Of a stretch of 20,101 bases of DNA, positions 1-8,258 are shown piece after piece; within the stretch, counting starts at the first letter, position 1, and each line of letters starts with the position of its first letter. The notes under the pieces were generated by a model that was given only the letters and a program-made list of their open reading frames with translations, ran no database searches and had not been told where the DNA came from. The translations under genes were made by a program, and so were the position numbers. Where the stretch lies: assembly GCA_043736395.1 (NCBI GenBank), contig JAYTCQ010000069.1, positions 1-20,101 of the forward strand, in the 5' to 3' direction. The stretch comes from JAFDVL01 sp043736395 (GTDB lineage: Bacteria > Acidobacteriota > Blastocatellia > RBC074).

Positions 1-472
<472 letters not shown>

Positions 473-550
473 GATTTGCTCAGAGCAACTTTGTTCAAGT
501 CACAGCACTTGCGCAAAAAATCTATGATATCTATTCAATTATATAAGTTT

Positions 551-666
<116 letters not shown>

Positions 667-680
667 ATTAAATCTATAAA

Positions 681-717
681 AAACCGCTTTACTATTAATA
701 GTAAAGCGGTTTTTTTG
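681..717 (+). terminator. Rho-independent terminator of the rRNA operon
   Basis: A 12-bp perfect stem, aaaccgctttac (681-692) with gtaaagcggttt (701-712), encloses the loop tattaata and runs into a T-tract to 717. The inner 30 bases are a perfect palindrome. A-tracts on the left make it look able to work in both directions. It lies 15 bases after the 5S gene, so it most likely ends the rrn transcript. Confidence 0.93.
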
Positions 718-1152
718 TGTTTATTGATATAAGTTTAAATGAAATCTAGTACAACTTCCACCCTGAAAATTTATGATAGATGAAATTAGATTTCCTGTGT
801 CGTTTACAACACGAATATACAAACAGAATGAGGTCGGCAAAGCCTGCCAAGCGGGAGTTATAGCTTAGGGTTTAAGAATAACGAGGGATGGCAATTTCCA
901 CTTTCCTTTGATTCGTTTTAGCATTTCTGTTGAACTTCAATTCATTGTATTTCCAGTTTTTGGTTTGGTGACTTTCTAAGATATTAGCTGAATCATTAGT
1001 TCCCCGGCTAAAGATATTTCTAAAACTTTTTCGTAAATTACTCAATTAACCTCTGAATCGCCACCCCTCCTGACAAAACAGATTATAATAAATCGATCAA
1101 CTTTAGGTCATTCGAACTTACACAATAATTTCTATACCTTGAAGTAGAAAAC
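718..1152. other. Intergenic region with no recognisable gene
   Basis: About 435 AT-rich bases lie between the rRNA terminator and the stop codon of the diguanylate cyclase. I see no convincing reading frame, RNA gene, repeat or clear hairpin terminator for the cyclase gene reading in from the right. Confidence 0.6.
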
Positions 1153-2868
1153 TTATCTAGCTGCTCGTACGGCTAACATTGATTTAGTAGCAACTCTAAC
1201 GCAATTCCGTCCTGAGTCTTTGGCTTGATAAAGTGCAAGGTCGGCTGCTTTAAGAACCTGTTCGAGAGATGTCCCACTAGTGGGAAATTCAGCAAGACCG
1301 ATGCTCATCGTAATTCGAACTTCCTCACCATTATTACTAAATTGTTTGAAAGATAAAGCTGCAATAGAGCGTCGAAGTCTTTCAGCTAATGTTAATGCTT
1401 CTCTACTTGTGCCATGCATAATGACAGTAAATTCCTCACCTCCATACCGAGCAATTAGTTCACCTTCGCGTAACGCTGACTTGATTGCTTGAGCAAAATT
1501 TCGAAGAACGATATCGCCGGATTCATGACCATAAGTATCATTAAATCTTTTAAAGTGATCAATATCTAACATCATTACGCATAGGGGCCGCTGTTGACGT
1601 TCAGCAACAGCAAGTTGCTTACGCAAATAGTCATCCAGATAGCGACGGTTGTGAACCTGAGTTTGCTCGTCCATGAGGGCACGGCCACGTAACAATTCCA
1701 TATTACGTAGATTATTAATAGCGGAAGCCGATTGATCAACTAAAGCCTTAACAAATTTTTGACGCTCAATATTCCAATAGTCAAGTTGAGGACTAATAAG
1801 GTGAAGTGCTCCAGTAGGTTTTCCATTAGAGATAAGAGGGACACAAAATGCAGAGCCATGCTGTTGACCGAAATGACATTCGTTACAAATAAGGTCTTCA
1901 CTTAAGTCATGAAGAACTATTTCTCTTCCGGCCCGAACAACTCTGCACATAGGAATTTGATAACTATGTGCGGTACCGTCAGACTTTTTATCAGGTAAAG
2001 GATAAAGAGTAGCAACAACTCTCAAAGCACTATGATGGGTATCCCAATCAAAAATTAAAGCTTGAGTTAAGTTATAAGACTTAACTTTTTGTAGTAACGC
2101 ACGATGTATTTCTATTTCTGATTCGCTGGTTTGCAGCATAGTATGGAAATAATAAAGTTCATCAAGCTCACGATTACGCAAAAGTGTAGCTGATTGCCTC
2201 TCAGACATTTTTGAGGTCATCTGATTGAAAGCGCGAGCAAGATCAGTTAACTCATTATTCCCTCGCTCCTCAACACGAGGAGCAATAAATCCTAAAGAAA
2301 GCCGCTCGGCAGAAAGTAACATCTGCTGCACAGGCGAAATAATGTTATTAAGTAACTTGCGGCTGAAAGTAACCAATAGAAAACTAATAAAAATGCAAAG
2401 ACAACAAAATAAAGTAGTTGAGAATTGAAGAAGGAATTGAGATTCAGAATTTTTCTTAAGTATCAGTTTTTGCTGGGAAACTACTAATTCCTTAATTAAA
2501 TTACGTAAAATAATTACATCAGTAGATGAAAAAGAATGTTCAGACAATGATTGTATTTGGATTAAACTTTCAGAACTAGCAAGAATACTTGTAAGTTTGG
2601 GTAGATCAGTATTAAGAGCTTCGTGAAAGTTGGATCGAAGCTTGATGGGATTAGATTCATCAGAAAGCTTTTTATCAATAAAAAAAAGTTGATTGATAGA
2701 TTCACTTATTCTAAGGCTATCGTGATTCAAATTTTGCATTTCCTTGAGGCTGAAGTACGACATCGCAGCCAGGCTAAAGACAACTAGTAAAAATGCATAA
2801 GTCCCTAACCTAATCTGAAACCGAAATGAAGCAAGGTGGGCCCAAGCTGAATTTTGTTGAATTTGCAT
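1153..2868 (-). CDS. Membrane-bound GAF-GGDEF diguanylate cyclase
   Basis: Predicted to make cyclic di-GMP from two GTP at the inner membrane. The 571-residue protein has a transmembrane segment at about 22-42, a periplasmic region of about 100 residues, a second transmembrane segment at about 147-168, a HAMP linker at about 170-222 (ending ELTDLARAFNQM), a GAF domain at about 245-385 and a GGDEF domain at about 395-560. The active-site loop is RYGGEEF (GGEEF at 476-480), and LDIDHFKRFNDTYGH matches the GTP/metal-binding segment, so the enzyme should be active. The inhibitory-site position reads REGE (467-470) rather than RxxD, so product inhibition may be weakened. The GAF domain holds a cysteine cluster (C308, C328, C331, C342) that could bind a metal or sense redox state. 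No good Shine-Dalgarno is seen before the ATG at 2868, but the next Met (37) would remove the first membrane segment. It stands alone, divergent from the O-antigen-ligase-like gene. Catalytic assignment is strong; the sensed signal is unknown. Confidence 0.93.
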   Translation of the reverse strand: MQIQQNSAWAHLASFRFQIRLGTYAFLLVVFSLAAMSYFSLKEMQNLNHDSLRISESINQLFFIDKKLSDESNPIKLRSNFHEALNTDLPKLTSILASSESLIQIQSLSEHSFSSTDVIILRNLIKELVVSQQKLILKKNSESQFLLQFSTTLFCCLCIFISFLLVTFSRKLLNNIISPVQQMLLSAERLSLGFIAPRVEERGNNELTDLARAFNQMTSKMSERQSATLLRNRELDELYYFHTMLQTSESEIEIHRALLQKVKSYNLTQALIFDWDTHHSALRVVATLYPLPDKKSDGTAHSYQIPMCRVVRAGREIVLHDLSEDLICNECHFGQQHGSAFCVPLISNGKPTGALHLISPQLDYWNIERQKFVKALVDQSASAINNLRNMELLRGRALMDEQTQVHNRRYLDDYLRKQLAVAERQQRPLCVMMLDIDHFKRFNDTYGHESGDIVLRNFAQAIKSALREGELIARYGGEEFTVIMHGTSREALTLAERLRRSIAALSFKQFSNNGEEVRITMSIGLAEFPTSGTSLEQVLKAADLALYQAKDSGRNCVRVATKSMLAVRAAR

Positions 2869-3072
2869 ACCAAATATTGGAACGAGTGCAGAGATTAATT
2901 TTGCGGTGGCTGCTAAAGGATGAAAAACAAACAGCCGAACGTTAGTTAAAAAATATTAAAACTACTGAATGGGCCAAGTGTACACGAGGTTTAAGATTTG
3001 TCAAACCATAGGCTGGGAATAAATTTAGGGAGAAAAAAATCACAATAAGATTCACGTAAATGACAGGTAATT

Positions 3073-3100
3073 TTGTCAGAACTTTGATTAAGGGTAGAAT
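3073..3100 (+). promoter_or_regulatory. Candidate sigma-70-type promoter for the O-antigen-ligase-like gene
   Basis: The -35-like hexamer TTGTCA (3073-3078) and the -10-like hexamer TAGAAT (3095-3100) each match the consensus at five of six positions and are 16 bases apart. Transcription would start near 3107, about 37 bases before the proposed ATT start codon. Prediction from sequence only. Confidence 0.5.
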
Positions 3101-3132
3101 GAACGAATTGTAAAAATTAATTTTAAAGAATC

Positions 3133-3139
3133 GGGGTGG
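3133..3139 (+). promoter_or_regulatory. G-rich Shine-Dalgarno-like site that points to an ATT start
   Basis: The heptamer ggggtgg lies 4 bases before the in-frame ATT codon at 3144. The first conventional start codon, TTG at 3198, has no comparable site upstream. This helps decide the start of the membrane protein gene, but the match to the usual AGGAGG is imperfect. Confidence 0.35.
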
Positions 3140-3143
3140 GAAT

Positions 3144-4484
3144 ATTCTCGACAAAATCATATATTATTTATTAATAGCAATACTAATTATTACTCCATTG
3201 CCATACGCAACGGTTGAGACTTGGTCGACAGGATTATGGGAAATATTAATCCTGGCAATTACGATATTGTGGGCGATAGAAATATTTCTAAAAAAAGAAA
3301 TAAATGTCGACTTCAGTTTATTGGGATACCCGCTGATAGGATTAGTAATCATAGGATTATTTCAATTAATAATCCCAATCACTTCAAGAAAAATATTAAC
3401 GTATGACTCGTTTGCAACTTGGGACGCAGCGATAAAATTGTTAATTTTAATCATGTTTTTTGGCGTATTTTGTAGCGTTATCAATACAGATCAACGAAGA
3501 CAAAACGTCGTTAATATAATAATAGTGATGGCTTCGGTGATTGCTTTAATTGGGATTGGACAGAGCTATCTAGGGAAGCTGATATGGCCTCGGGCTAATG
3601 CGGGGTATGGGCCATTTGTCAATCGGAACCATTTTGCCGGATTCTGTGTAATGGCGGTGGGATTAGCGGGCGCAAGAGTCATGCTGAGAACAGTCCAGCG
3701 TGAAAGAATGGCATTGCATATTTGCTATTTAATAATTATGTGTTCGGGGATTGTTTTAAGTGCATCACGTGGAGGTTTTTTAGCATTGATCGGAGTAGTA
3801 TTCTTTTTAACCTTAAATTCTGTGAGTAGTAAAAAAAATACTAAAAATGAGAATGGGCAAAGTTTGAAAATACGTTTTGCAGGAACTGCTGTATTGCTGG
3901 TAGTGATGGCAGCGGGAGCAATGTTTATCACTAGTTCGGACGATTTAATGCAACGTTTTGCCAATATTCAAGCAGAGACAGAAGAAGGGGAAACTCCCGA
4001 TCAAAAATTTTCACGAAGCGAATTATGGCAAAACACTTCGAAGATGATTAAAGATCATCCAATTTTTGGGGTAGGACTAGGAGCTTATCAATTTGTTTAC
4101 CCGCGGTATGATCAAAGTTCTGGAATTTTACGAGCCGAACAAGCTCACAATGATTACCTGCATATAATTGCTGAGACAGGTATAGTCGGATTGATCTTAG
4201 TTATAAGTTTTATTGTAATCTTATTCGGGAAAGGCTTTAGTTTGATGCAAACTAAAAATGTCAGGAGACAAGCAGTCATACTAGGATCACTGGCAGGATG
4301 TTTCGGAATCGCAATCCATAGTTTTGTGGATTTCAATCTACAGGTTACAAATAATGCGCAATTATTTATAGTATTGGTAGCCTTAGCGACAACAATGCCG
4401 ATAAAAGAAGACACCGAAAACGATGAAAAAGTTTATGATGATTACACGAGAAGTAATCAGAGTCATCAAAATTTGTTAAGGTAA
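3144..4484 (+). CDS. O-antigen ligase / Wzy-type polymerase family membrane protein
   Basis: A polytopic inner-membrane protein of the Wzy_C (O-antigen ligase) superfamily. Members transfer or polymerise undecaprenyl-linked glycans on the periplasmic face. The diagnostic periplasmic-loop motif is AEQAHNDYLHIIAETGIVG near the C-terminal third, preceded by the conserved segment SRSELWQNTSKMIKDHPIFG and, nearer the middle, by NRNHFAGF. About eleven hydrophobic segments surround one large hydrophilic loop. The first ordinary start codon is TTG at 3198, but the frame is open back to 3114 and the codons before 3198 encode a hydrophobic helix (IYYLLIAILIITPLPYATVE) typical of the family's first membrane segment. 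I therefore place the start at ATT 3144 (446 residues); the TTG start would give 428. There is no ATG, GTG or TTG in frame between 3114 and 3198. A frameshift or assembly error near 3140 could also explain this. The gene looks more AT-rich than the cluster to the right and has no glycan-biosynthesis neighbours here, so whether it is a ligase or a polymerase cannot be decided. Confidence 0.85.
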   Translation: MLDKIIYYLLIAILIITPLPYATVETWSTGLWEILILAITILWAIEIFLKKEINVDFSLLGYPLIGLVIIGLFQLIIPITSRKILTYDSFATWDAAIKLLILIMFFGVFCSVINTDQRRQNVVNIIIVMASVIALIGIGQSYLGKLIWPRANAGYGPFVNRNHFAGFCVMAVGLAGARVMLRTVQRERMALHICYLIIMCSGIVLSASRGGFLALIGVVFFLTLNSVSSKKNTKNENGQSLKIRFAGTAVLLVVMAAGAMFITSSDDLMQRFANIQAETEEGETPDQKFSRSELWQNTSKMIKDHPIFGVGLGAYQFVYPRYDQSSGILRAEQAHNDYLHIIAETGIVGLILVISFIVILFGKGFSLMQTKNVRRQAVILGSLAGCFGIAIHSFVDFNLQVTNNAQLFIVLVALATTMPIKEDTENDEKVYDDYTRSNQSHQNLLR

Positions 4485-4496
4485 ATTGATAAAAAT

Positions 4497-4538
4497 AAAA
4501 GCCAGAAGAAGTCATGGAGATGACTTCTTCTGGCTTTT
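4497..4538. terminator. Bidirectional intrinsic terminator between convergent genes
   Basis: A perfect 15-bp inverted repeat, gccagaagaagtcat (4501-4515) and atgacttcttctggc (4520-4534), surrounds the tetraloop ggag. It is flanked by aaaa on the left and tttt on the right, so either strand gives a hairpin followed by a U-tract. It sits between the stop codons of the O-antigen-ligase-like gene (+) and the AAA+ gene (-) and would serve both. Confidence 0.92.
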
Positions 4539-4558
4539 AAATGTATACATTCAACTGA

Positions 4559-5740
4559 CTACTTCTTATCTTTTGCCCGAGCTGGGGCAACTTGAGTATC
4601 GGCAATAAATGCTTCCGCATTAAGCGATTGCTGATCATCAATATGGGCAAGATCGAGAATGTTATGAGCTGATTCGTGAACCAACGCTCCTTCTGATTCC
4701 TTTGAAAACGTTAGCTTTCCTGCTTCTTTTGAATAATCAACTAATAACAAATCGCCTAATCCAATTTGCCCTGTAGCAACTAAATTTGATAGAGGGAAAA
4801 CCAGGAAACGTTCAATCGCACGCTTCAAATGACGAGCCCCATATTTGAAGTCAATACCTTCATCTAATAAAAACTGCTTGGCTTCATCGGTGCATTTGAA
4901 AATAAACTTTTCACCAGAGCCACGCATAATACGTTCTTGGACGGCATTTAATTCAATTTCCAGAATTTGTTGCAGATGTTCTTCGCGCAGGCTTCGGAAA
5001 ACTACAACCTTGTCAATCCGATTCATAAATTCTGGTGAGAACTTCCGCCGAGCAGCTTCCTGCGCAGTACGATAAATCTTTTGATCAATGTCACCGGGGT
5101 CAACACCTGGTTTCGGAGCAAAGCCGATACCGCCTGAAATCATTTCACTCATTTCACGAGCACCAAGATTTGAAGTCATGATGACGATTGAGCTGGAAAA
5201 ATCTACACGACGATTATCGCCGAGTGTGAGAGTTGCCTTGTCGAGAATGCCTAAGAGCAATTGCCAGAGGGCGTCACTCGCTTTTTCAATTTCATCGAAA
5301 AGGACGAGAGAAAACTTGAGTGTTTCTGTATGAGAACGATCAATATTTTCCTGCGTTAACATCGGTGAAGTTTCGCGGTGACCCAGATAGCCTGGAGGCG
5401 AGCCAATCAATTTGGCAATTTCGTGCGAATGTTGAAATTCGGCACAATCAATTTTAGTGACAAGATTGGAATCGCCAAATAAAACTTCGGCTGCCGCTTC
5501 GACCACACGAGTTTTTCCAGAACCGGTTGGACCAAGGAAAAGCATCGTGCCAATCGGACGACCAGGGTGCGCAAGACCCGCCAGAAAGATTTGATAAAGT
5601 TGCGTCATGCGACGAATTGCGCGTTCCTGACCAACAATGCGCGATGAAAGTTTGTCTTCAAATTCTTGAGCGCGCGGGCTTTTCAAGTCAGGATTTAAAA
5701 AATTTGGTGTGGTAGCTGATTTTTGTCCGCTTTGATTCAT
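4559..5740 (-). CDS. Single-domain ClpA/B/C-type AAA+ ATPase with putative ClpP-docking loop
   Basis: A 393-residue AAA+ unfoldase-like ATPase built like the second ATPase module (D2) plus the D2-small domain of ClpA/ClpB/ClpC. Numbering from the chosen start: an IVGQERA entry motif near 35, Walker A GPTGSGKT at 70-77, pore loop PPGYLG (Tyr 118), Walker B LVLFDE at 145-150, sensor 1 IVIMTSN, arginine finger in FMNRID (Arg 241) and sensor 2 GARHLKR (Arg 303). It lacks the N-domain, D1 ring and middle domain of full-length Clp proteins and the ClpX zinc finger. Between sensor 1 and the arginine finger, where ClpA has IGL and ClpC has LGF, this protein has GGIGFAPKP, suggesting contact with a ClpP-like peptidase. 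The C-terminal tail is acidic and unassigned. An ATG 27 bases upstream exists, but the Shine-Dalgarno (agaggag) lies inside that extension, so I chose the ATG at 5740. It appears monocistronic. Client and partner are unknown. Confidence 0.85.
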   Translation of the reverse strand: MNQSGQKSATTPNFLNPDLKSPRAQEFEDKLSSRIVGQERAIRRMTQLYQIFLAGLAHPGRPIGTMLFLGPTGSGKTRVVEAAAEVLFGDSNLVTKIDCAEFQHSHEIAKLIGSPPGYLGHRETSPMLTQENIDRSHTETLKFSLVLFDEIEKASDALWQLLLGILDKATLTLGDNRRVDFSSSIVIMTSNLGAREMSEMISGGIGFAPKPGVDPGDIDQKIYRTAQEAARRKFSPEFMNRIDKVVVFRSLREEHLQQILEIELNAVQERIMRGSGEKFIFKCTDEAKQFLLDEGIDFKYGARHLKRAIERFLVFPLSNLVATGQIGLGDLLLVDYSKEAGKLTFSKESEGALVHESAHNILDLAHIDDQQSLNAEAFIADTQVAPARAKDKK

Positions 5741-5745
5741 ATGCT

Positions 5746-5755
5746 TTTTCTCCTC
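5746..5755 (-). promoter_or_regulatory. Shine-Dalgarno that fixes the AAA+ gene start
   Basis: On the minus strand the sequence reads gaggagaaaaagcat and then ATG at 5740. The GAGGAG core is well placed for that ATG and would be coding if the upstream ATG at 5767 were used. Confidence 0.7.
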
Positions 5756-6021
5756 TGCCGCAAACACGCAATAAAACGCGACGCGCTGGTTTCGGAAAAC
5801 AGTTTCGGTTCAGAACAGTTATATTACTAATAACTGACAATCACCGCTACAATTGTTTTGTGATTGCGTTATTTTAGATGATAACTAATAAAAAAAAGTT
5901 GTGTAAGAACTAGGTACCGGGGATGAATCGTATGTTCTTCGTTTTGTGTGTGAAAGTGATGAATTACCTCTTACAAAACCGTCTCGGACATTTTTAATAA
6001 TATTTTTTCAGTCAATAATTT

Positions 6022-6696
6022 TTATGAATAAGTCGCCCGAACGAATTGTTGAACTAACTGGGTAATACCAGTGATAGCCGTACCCACGACTACCGAATAA
6101 GCACCAGCATCAAAAGCGCGACGTAAATCATCAGGGGAGGCCACGCCACCTTCACAAATAACCGGAACAGATAATTTACTGGCAAGACTTTCCAGTAAAT
6201 TTAGCGCCGGGAGTGAAGTATCTTTTGATTCGGCAGTGTAGCCGCATAGGGTAGTTGCTACAATGTCTGCGCCACAATCTGCTGCAAATAATCCTTCCTC
6301 AAAAGTAGAAATATCGGCCATCACAGGTCGTTGCAACTGTTTCCTGATCTGAGGAATTAATGCTTCGATTTTTTCGCCTTGGGGTCGTGGGCGGCGAGTA
6401 GCATCAAGGGCAATAATGTCAGAACCGCTTCGCGCAAGTTGTTCGGCGATAGCAAAAGTCGGAGTAATATATACGTCAAAACCGTTAGTCACGACTTTTT
6501 CTATCCCAATAATAGGAATTGAAATTCTTTGACGCGCAGCTTGAATATTGGCAGCGTAATTCAGTCGAACTCCAGCCGCGCCTTGTTGTTCAGCAGTCAA
6601 TGCCATCGCACTAATAATTTCAGGTTCGTTAAGTGGCGAGCCTAATGGTGCCTGACAGGAGACGATTAATTTTCCGCGCAGTTGTTCAAAATTCAT
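6022..6696 (-). CDS. nanE: N-acetylmannosamine-6-phosphate 2-epimerase
   Basis: Interconverts ManNAc-6-P and GlcNAc-6-P in the cytoplasm, feeding sialic-acid-derived or other ManNAc into the GlcNAc-6-P pool (deacetylation by NagA would follow; no nagA is in the window). The 224-residue length and TIM-barrel motifs fit NanE: LIVSCQAPLGSPL at the N-terminus, GVRLN (Arg 44), IGIEK with the likely catalytic lysine Lys 67, DIIALDATRRPRP, MADIST (Asp 128), VICEGGVASPDD with the likely catalytic glutamate Glu 182, and VVVGTAITG in the phosphate-binding loop. It is the last gene of the minus-strand cluster, 9 bases after the kinase stop codon. No NanA lyase or ROK-type NanK is seen, so the upstream BadF-type kinase probably supplies the phosphorylated sugar. 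No clear hairpin terminator is visible after it. Confidence 0.93.
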   Translation of the reverse strand: MNFEQLRGKLIVSCQAPLGSPLNEPEIISAMALTAEQQGAAGVRLNYAANIQAARQRISIPIIGIEKVVTNGFDVYITPTFAIAEQLARSGSDIIALDATRRPRPQGEKIEALIPQIRKQLQRPVMADISTFEEGLFAADCGADIVATTLCGYTAESKDTSLPALNLLESLASKLSVPVICEGGVASPDDLRRAFDAGAYSVVVGTAITGITQLVQQFVRATYS

Positions 6697-6705
6697 CGGG
6701 TCAAT

Positions 6706-7695
6706 TCAACCTTGCAAATTTGCTAGTAGATTCTTGGTTATTTTTCTATTTGCCTGACGATAAGCGAGAAGTAGCGCGCCAATATCCGGCGTAAAAACCG
6801 GAGCTGCAACATGAGCCTTCGGTAATAATTCTTTGACCAGAACTTTAAATTGTTTGAGTAAAAATTTGCTCAGGAAAACGCCGCCTCCGTATGAAATTTG
6901 AATACGTTTGTTGGTTGCGCCAAGTTGAAACGCGGTAGCTTGTGCAAGTTCAGCTAAATCATTTGCTGCCTGATTAAATAATCCAATTGCTACTTCGTCA
7001 CCAAGTTTTACAAGCCGATCAATCCGTTTAGAAAATGAAGCCAATTGTTCACGGGAAATGATTCCAGCATAAAAATCTTCAGCAATATCTTTAAATTGAT
7101 GACGCTTGAAGTGTGTGAGCAGTGCAGATTTAAAAATTTGATCTTCAAACAATCCACGGTCTTCATTATGAATTGCCAGACGCAAAGATTCCTTACCTAT
7201 CCAAAATCCACTTCCTTCGTCACCAAAAATATAACCATTCCCGCCAACTCTTACTTCACGACGACTGGCTTTACTAATCTGCATCTCGCCATAAGCTACG
7301 GAGCCAGTTCCTGCTAAAACAATAATTCCATCGGCTCCTGCCAGCGCACCAGCCAACGCGCCGGGAGCATCGTGACCAACCACCAGATTTTCCGCATTAA
7401 GAATTTGCTCAACAATTGCAATTTTATCTTCAGGTTCGCCGGTCATCGCTAAATGAGCGCTGTGAAAATAAAAATCACCAATTGCGCCGCGATCCATTAA
7501 CCCGGCTGCTCGCAAAGCATCGCTGACGGACTCACTGACCGCGCGTTCCAATCGTTCACGTCCTCCAGGTTGACGCGTATGATTCGACGCTCCCGAAAGT
7601 CCGCGACCCAGAATCACGCCATCAGCATTCGCAATTAATGCTGTGGTGTGGCTTTGTCCTCCATCAATTCCCAAGTAGTAAGGTTCGTAGTCCAT
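6706..7695 (-). CDS. BadF/BadG/BcrA-family N-acetylated amino-sugar kinase (GlcNAc kinase-like)
   Basis: ATP-dependent kinase of the ASKHA fold, probably phosphorylating GlcNAc, ManNAc or a related amino sugar at O6. The 329 residues show the phosphate-1 motif LGIDGGQSHTTALI (8-21), the HDAPGALAGAL segment (Asp 109, likely catalytic base region), the phosphate-2 motif IIVLAGTGSVAYG (124-136), the GGNGYIFGDEGSGFWIG segment (151-167) typical of GlcNAc kinases of this family, and the adenosine-side motif YGGGVF near 270. It lacks the ROK cysteine zinc cluster, so it is not a NanK of the ROK type. It overlaps the upstream HExxH gene by 61 bases, implying coupled translation, and is followed after 9 bases by nanE, which supports an amino-sugar substrate. 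Clostridial MurK, which phosphorylates MurNAc and GlcNAc, belongs to the same family, so cell-wall sugar recycling is possible. Exact substrate not resolvable. Confidence 0.85.
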   Translation of the reverse strand: MDYEPYYLGIDGGQSHTTALIANADGVILGRGLSGASNHTRQPGGRERLERAVSESVSDALRAAGLMDRGAIGDFYFHSAHLAMTGEPEDKIAIVEQILNAENLVVGHDAPGALAGALAGADGIIVLAGTGSVAYGEMQISKASRREVRVGGNGYIFGDEGSGFWIGKESLRLAIHNEDRGLFEDQIFKSALLTHFKRHQFKDIAEDFYAGIISREQLASFSKRIDRLVKLGDEVAIGLFNQAANDLAELAQATAFQLGATNKRIQISYGGGVFLSKFLLKQFKVLVKELLPKAHVAAPVFTPDIGALLLAYRQANRKITKNLLANLQG

Positions 7696-8258
7696 TCGTC
7701 AATCTGTCGCAAAATTTCTTCGAAAACCTGTGGCGCAAAAGGTAATCCTGTTAAAGCCTGTGCGAAATTATGGGCCTGAGCTTCAACTATTTTTCCTGAC
7801 GGTTGCTGCGCTAAAATATGATAAAGCTCGTGAGCAATGATGATTTCTTTTAAGGAAAACTCCGTGAACCAATCGCGATATTTGTCAGGGGCTTTTGTTG
7901 CACAAGCTGTGAGTTTTTCAATTGCAGTTAAATTTATTGTTATGCCTGGCGGTTGCAAAAAAGCTTCGGCTAAATAAATGACACGTCCAAAAGCGAGTGG
8001 GAGTCTTTCATATTTGATGGGTATTGCGCAAGCGGCAGCGATCTGCGAAGGGAGAAGATGACGGGGAGAAATGGAGAATGGGGGACGGGGTGAATCCTTT
8101 ATTAATGTTTCAGGTTGCTCACCGAATCCCCCATTCCCCCTGTCCCCCACTCTCCGGTTCTCTCCGTCGCTAATTTCCTCAACGCGGTCGTTTATCTTCA
8201 AATTTTTCAGGATCAATCGGACGATTGACGGCAAAGTTTGTAAATTCGATTTCTTCAA
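7635..8258 (-). CDS. HExxH putative zinc-metallopeptidase-like protein (start uncertain)
   Basis: Not recognised as a named family. Over the longest frame (207 residues) it has the zinc-site motif HELYH (143-147) inside the hydrophobic context EIIIAHELYHILAQ, and a downstream EAQAHNFAQAL segment whose Glu 159, 12 residues on, could be the third ligand as in gluzincin or ImmA/IrrE-like folds. No signal peptide is evident. The first part of the frame is doubtful: it overlaps the upstream gene by 80 bases and then passes through a G-rich inverted repeat (8060-8168), giving a low-complexity segment at about residues 30-70. A GTG at 8150, after ggaga, is an alternative start (171 residues). The conserved-looking part begins near residue 72. 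Its stop codon lies 61 bases inside the kinase gene. It may have gained its N-terminus by insertion of the repeat. Peptidase activity is inferred only from the motif. Confidence 0.6.
   Translation of the reverse strand: MKKSNLQTLPSIVRLILKNLKINDRVEEISDGENRRVGDRGNGGFGEQPETLIKDSPRPPFSISPRHLLPSQIAAACAIPIKYERLPLAFGRVIYLAEAFLQPPGITINLTAIEKLTACATKAPDKYRDWFTEFSLKEIIIAHELYHILAQQPSGKIVEAQAHNFAQALTGLPFAPQVFEEILRQIDEWTTNLTTWELMEDKATPQH
8060..8168. repeat. G-rich imperfect inverted repeat (REP/MITE-like)
   Basis: The left arm begins gacggggagaaatggagaat (8060) and the reverse complement of the right arm begins gacggagagaaccggagagt. Both continue into tgggggac plus a G-run and an aat-containing stretch. 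The arms span about 8060-8097 and 8123-8168 around an AT-rich loop. The G/C runs repeat with a spacing near 8 bases (cccccatt, ccccctgt, cccccact). It starts 10 bases after the stop codon of the LolA-like gene, as expected of an intergenic repeat element, and runs into the N-terminal frame of the HExxH protein. No second copy is seen in this window. Confidence 0.65.

Noticed and set aside
1939..1960. CNECH in the diguanylate cyclase as a c-type heme attachment site
   Set aside because: The motif is in the cytoplasmic GAF domain after two membrane segments, whereas heme c is attached in the periplasm. A metal or redox cluster is more likely.
2942..3160. Minus-strand frame of 72 codons before the O-antigen-ligase-like gene
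   Set aside because: AT-rich sequence with no recognisable domain and no ribosome site; it covers the likely promoter and leader of the plus-strand gene.
6706..7695. ROK-family NanK assignment for the kinase next to nanE
   Set aside because: The ROK zinc-binding cysteine motif is absent and the GDEGSGFWIG and HDAPGA segments match the BadF/GlcNAc kinase family instead.
8060..8168. G/C-rich repeated units as a CRISPR array or terminator
   Set aside because: Units are only about 8 bases, degenerate and arranged as two inverted arms with no spacers; there is no T-tract for a terminator.
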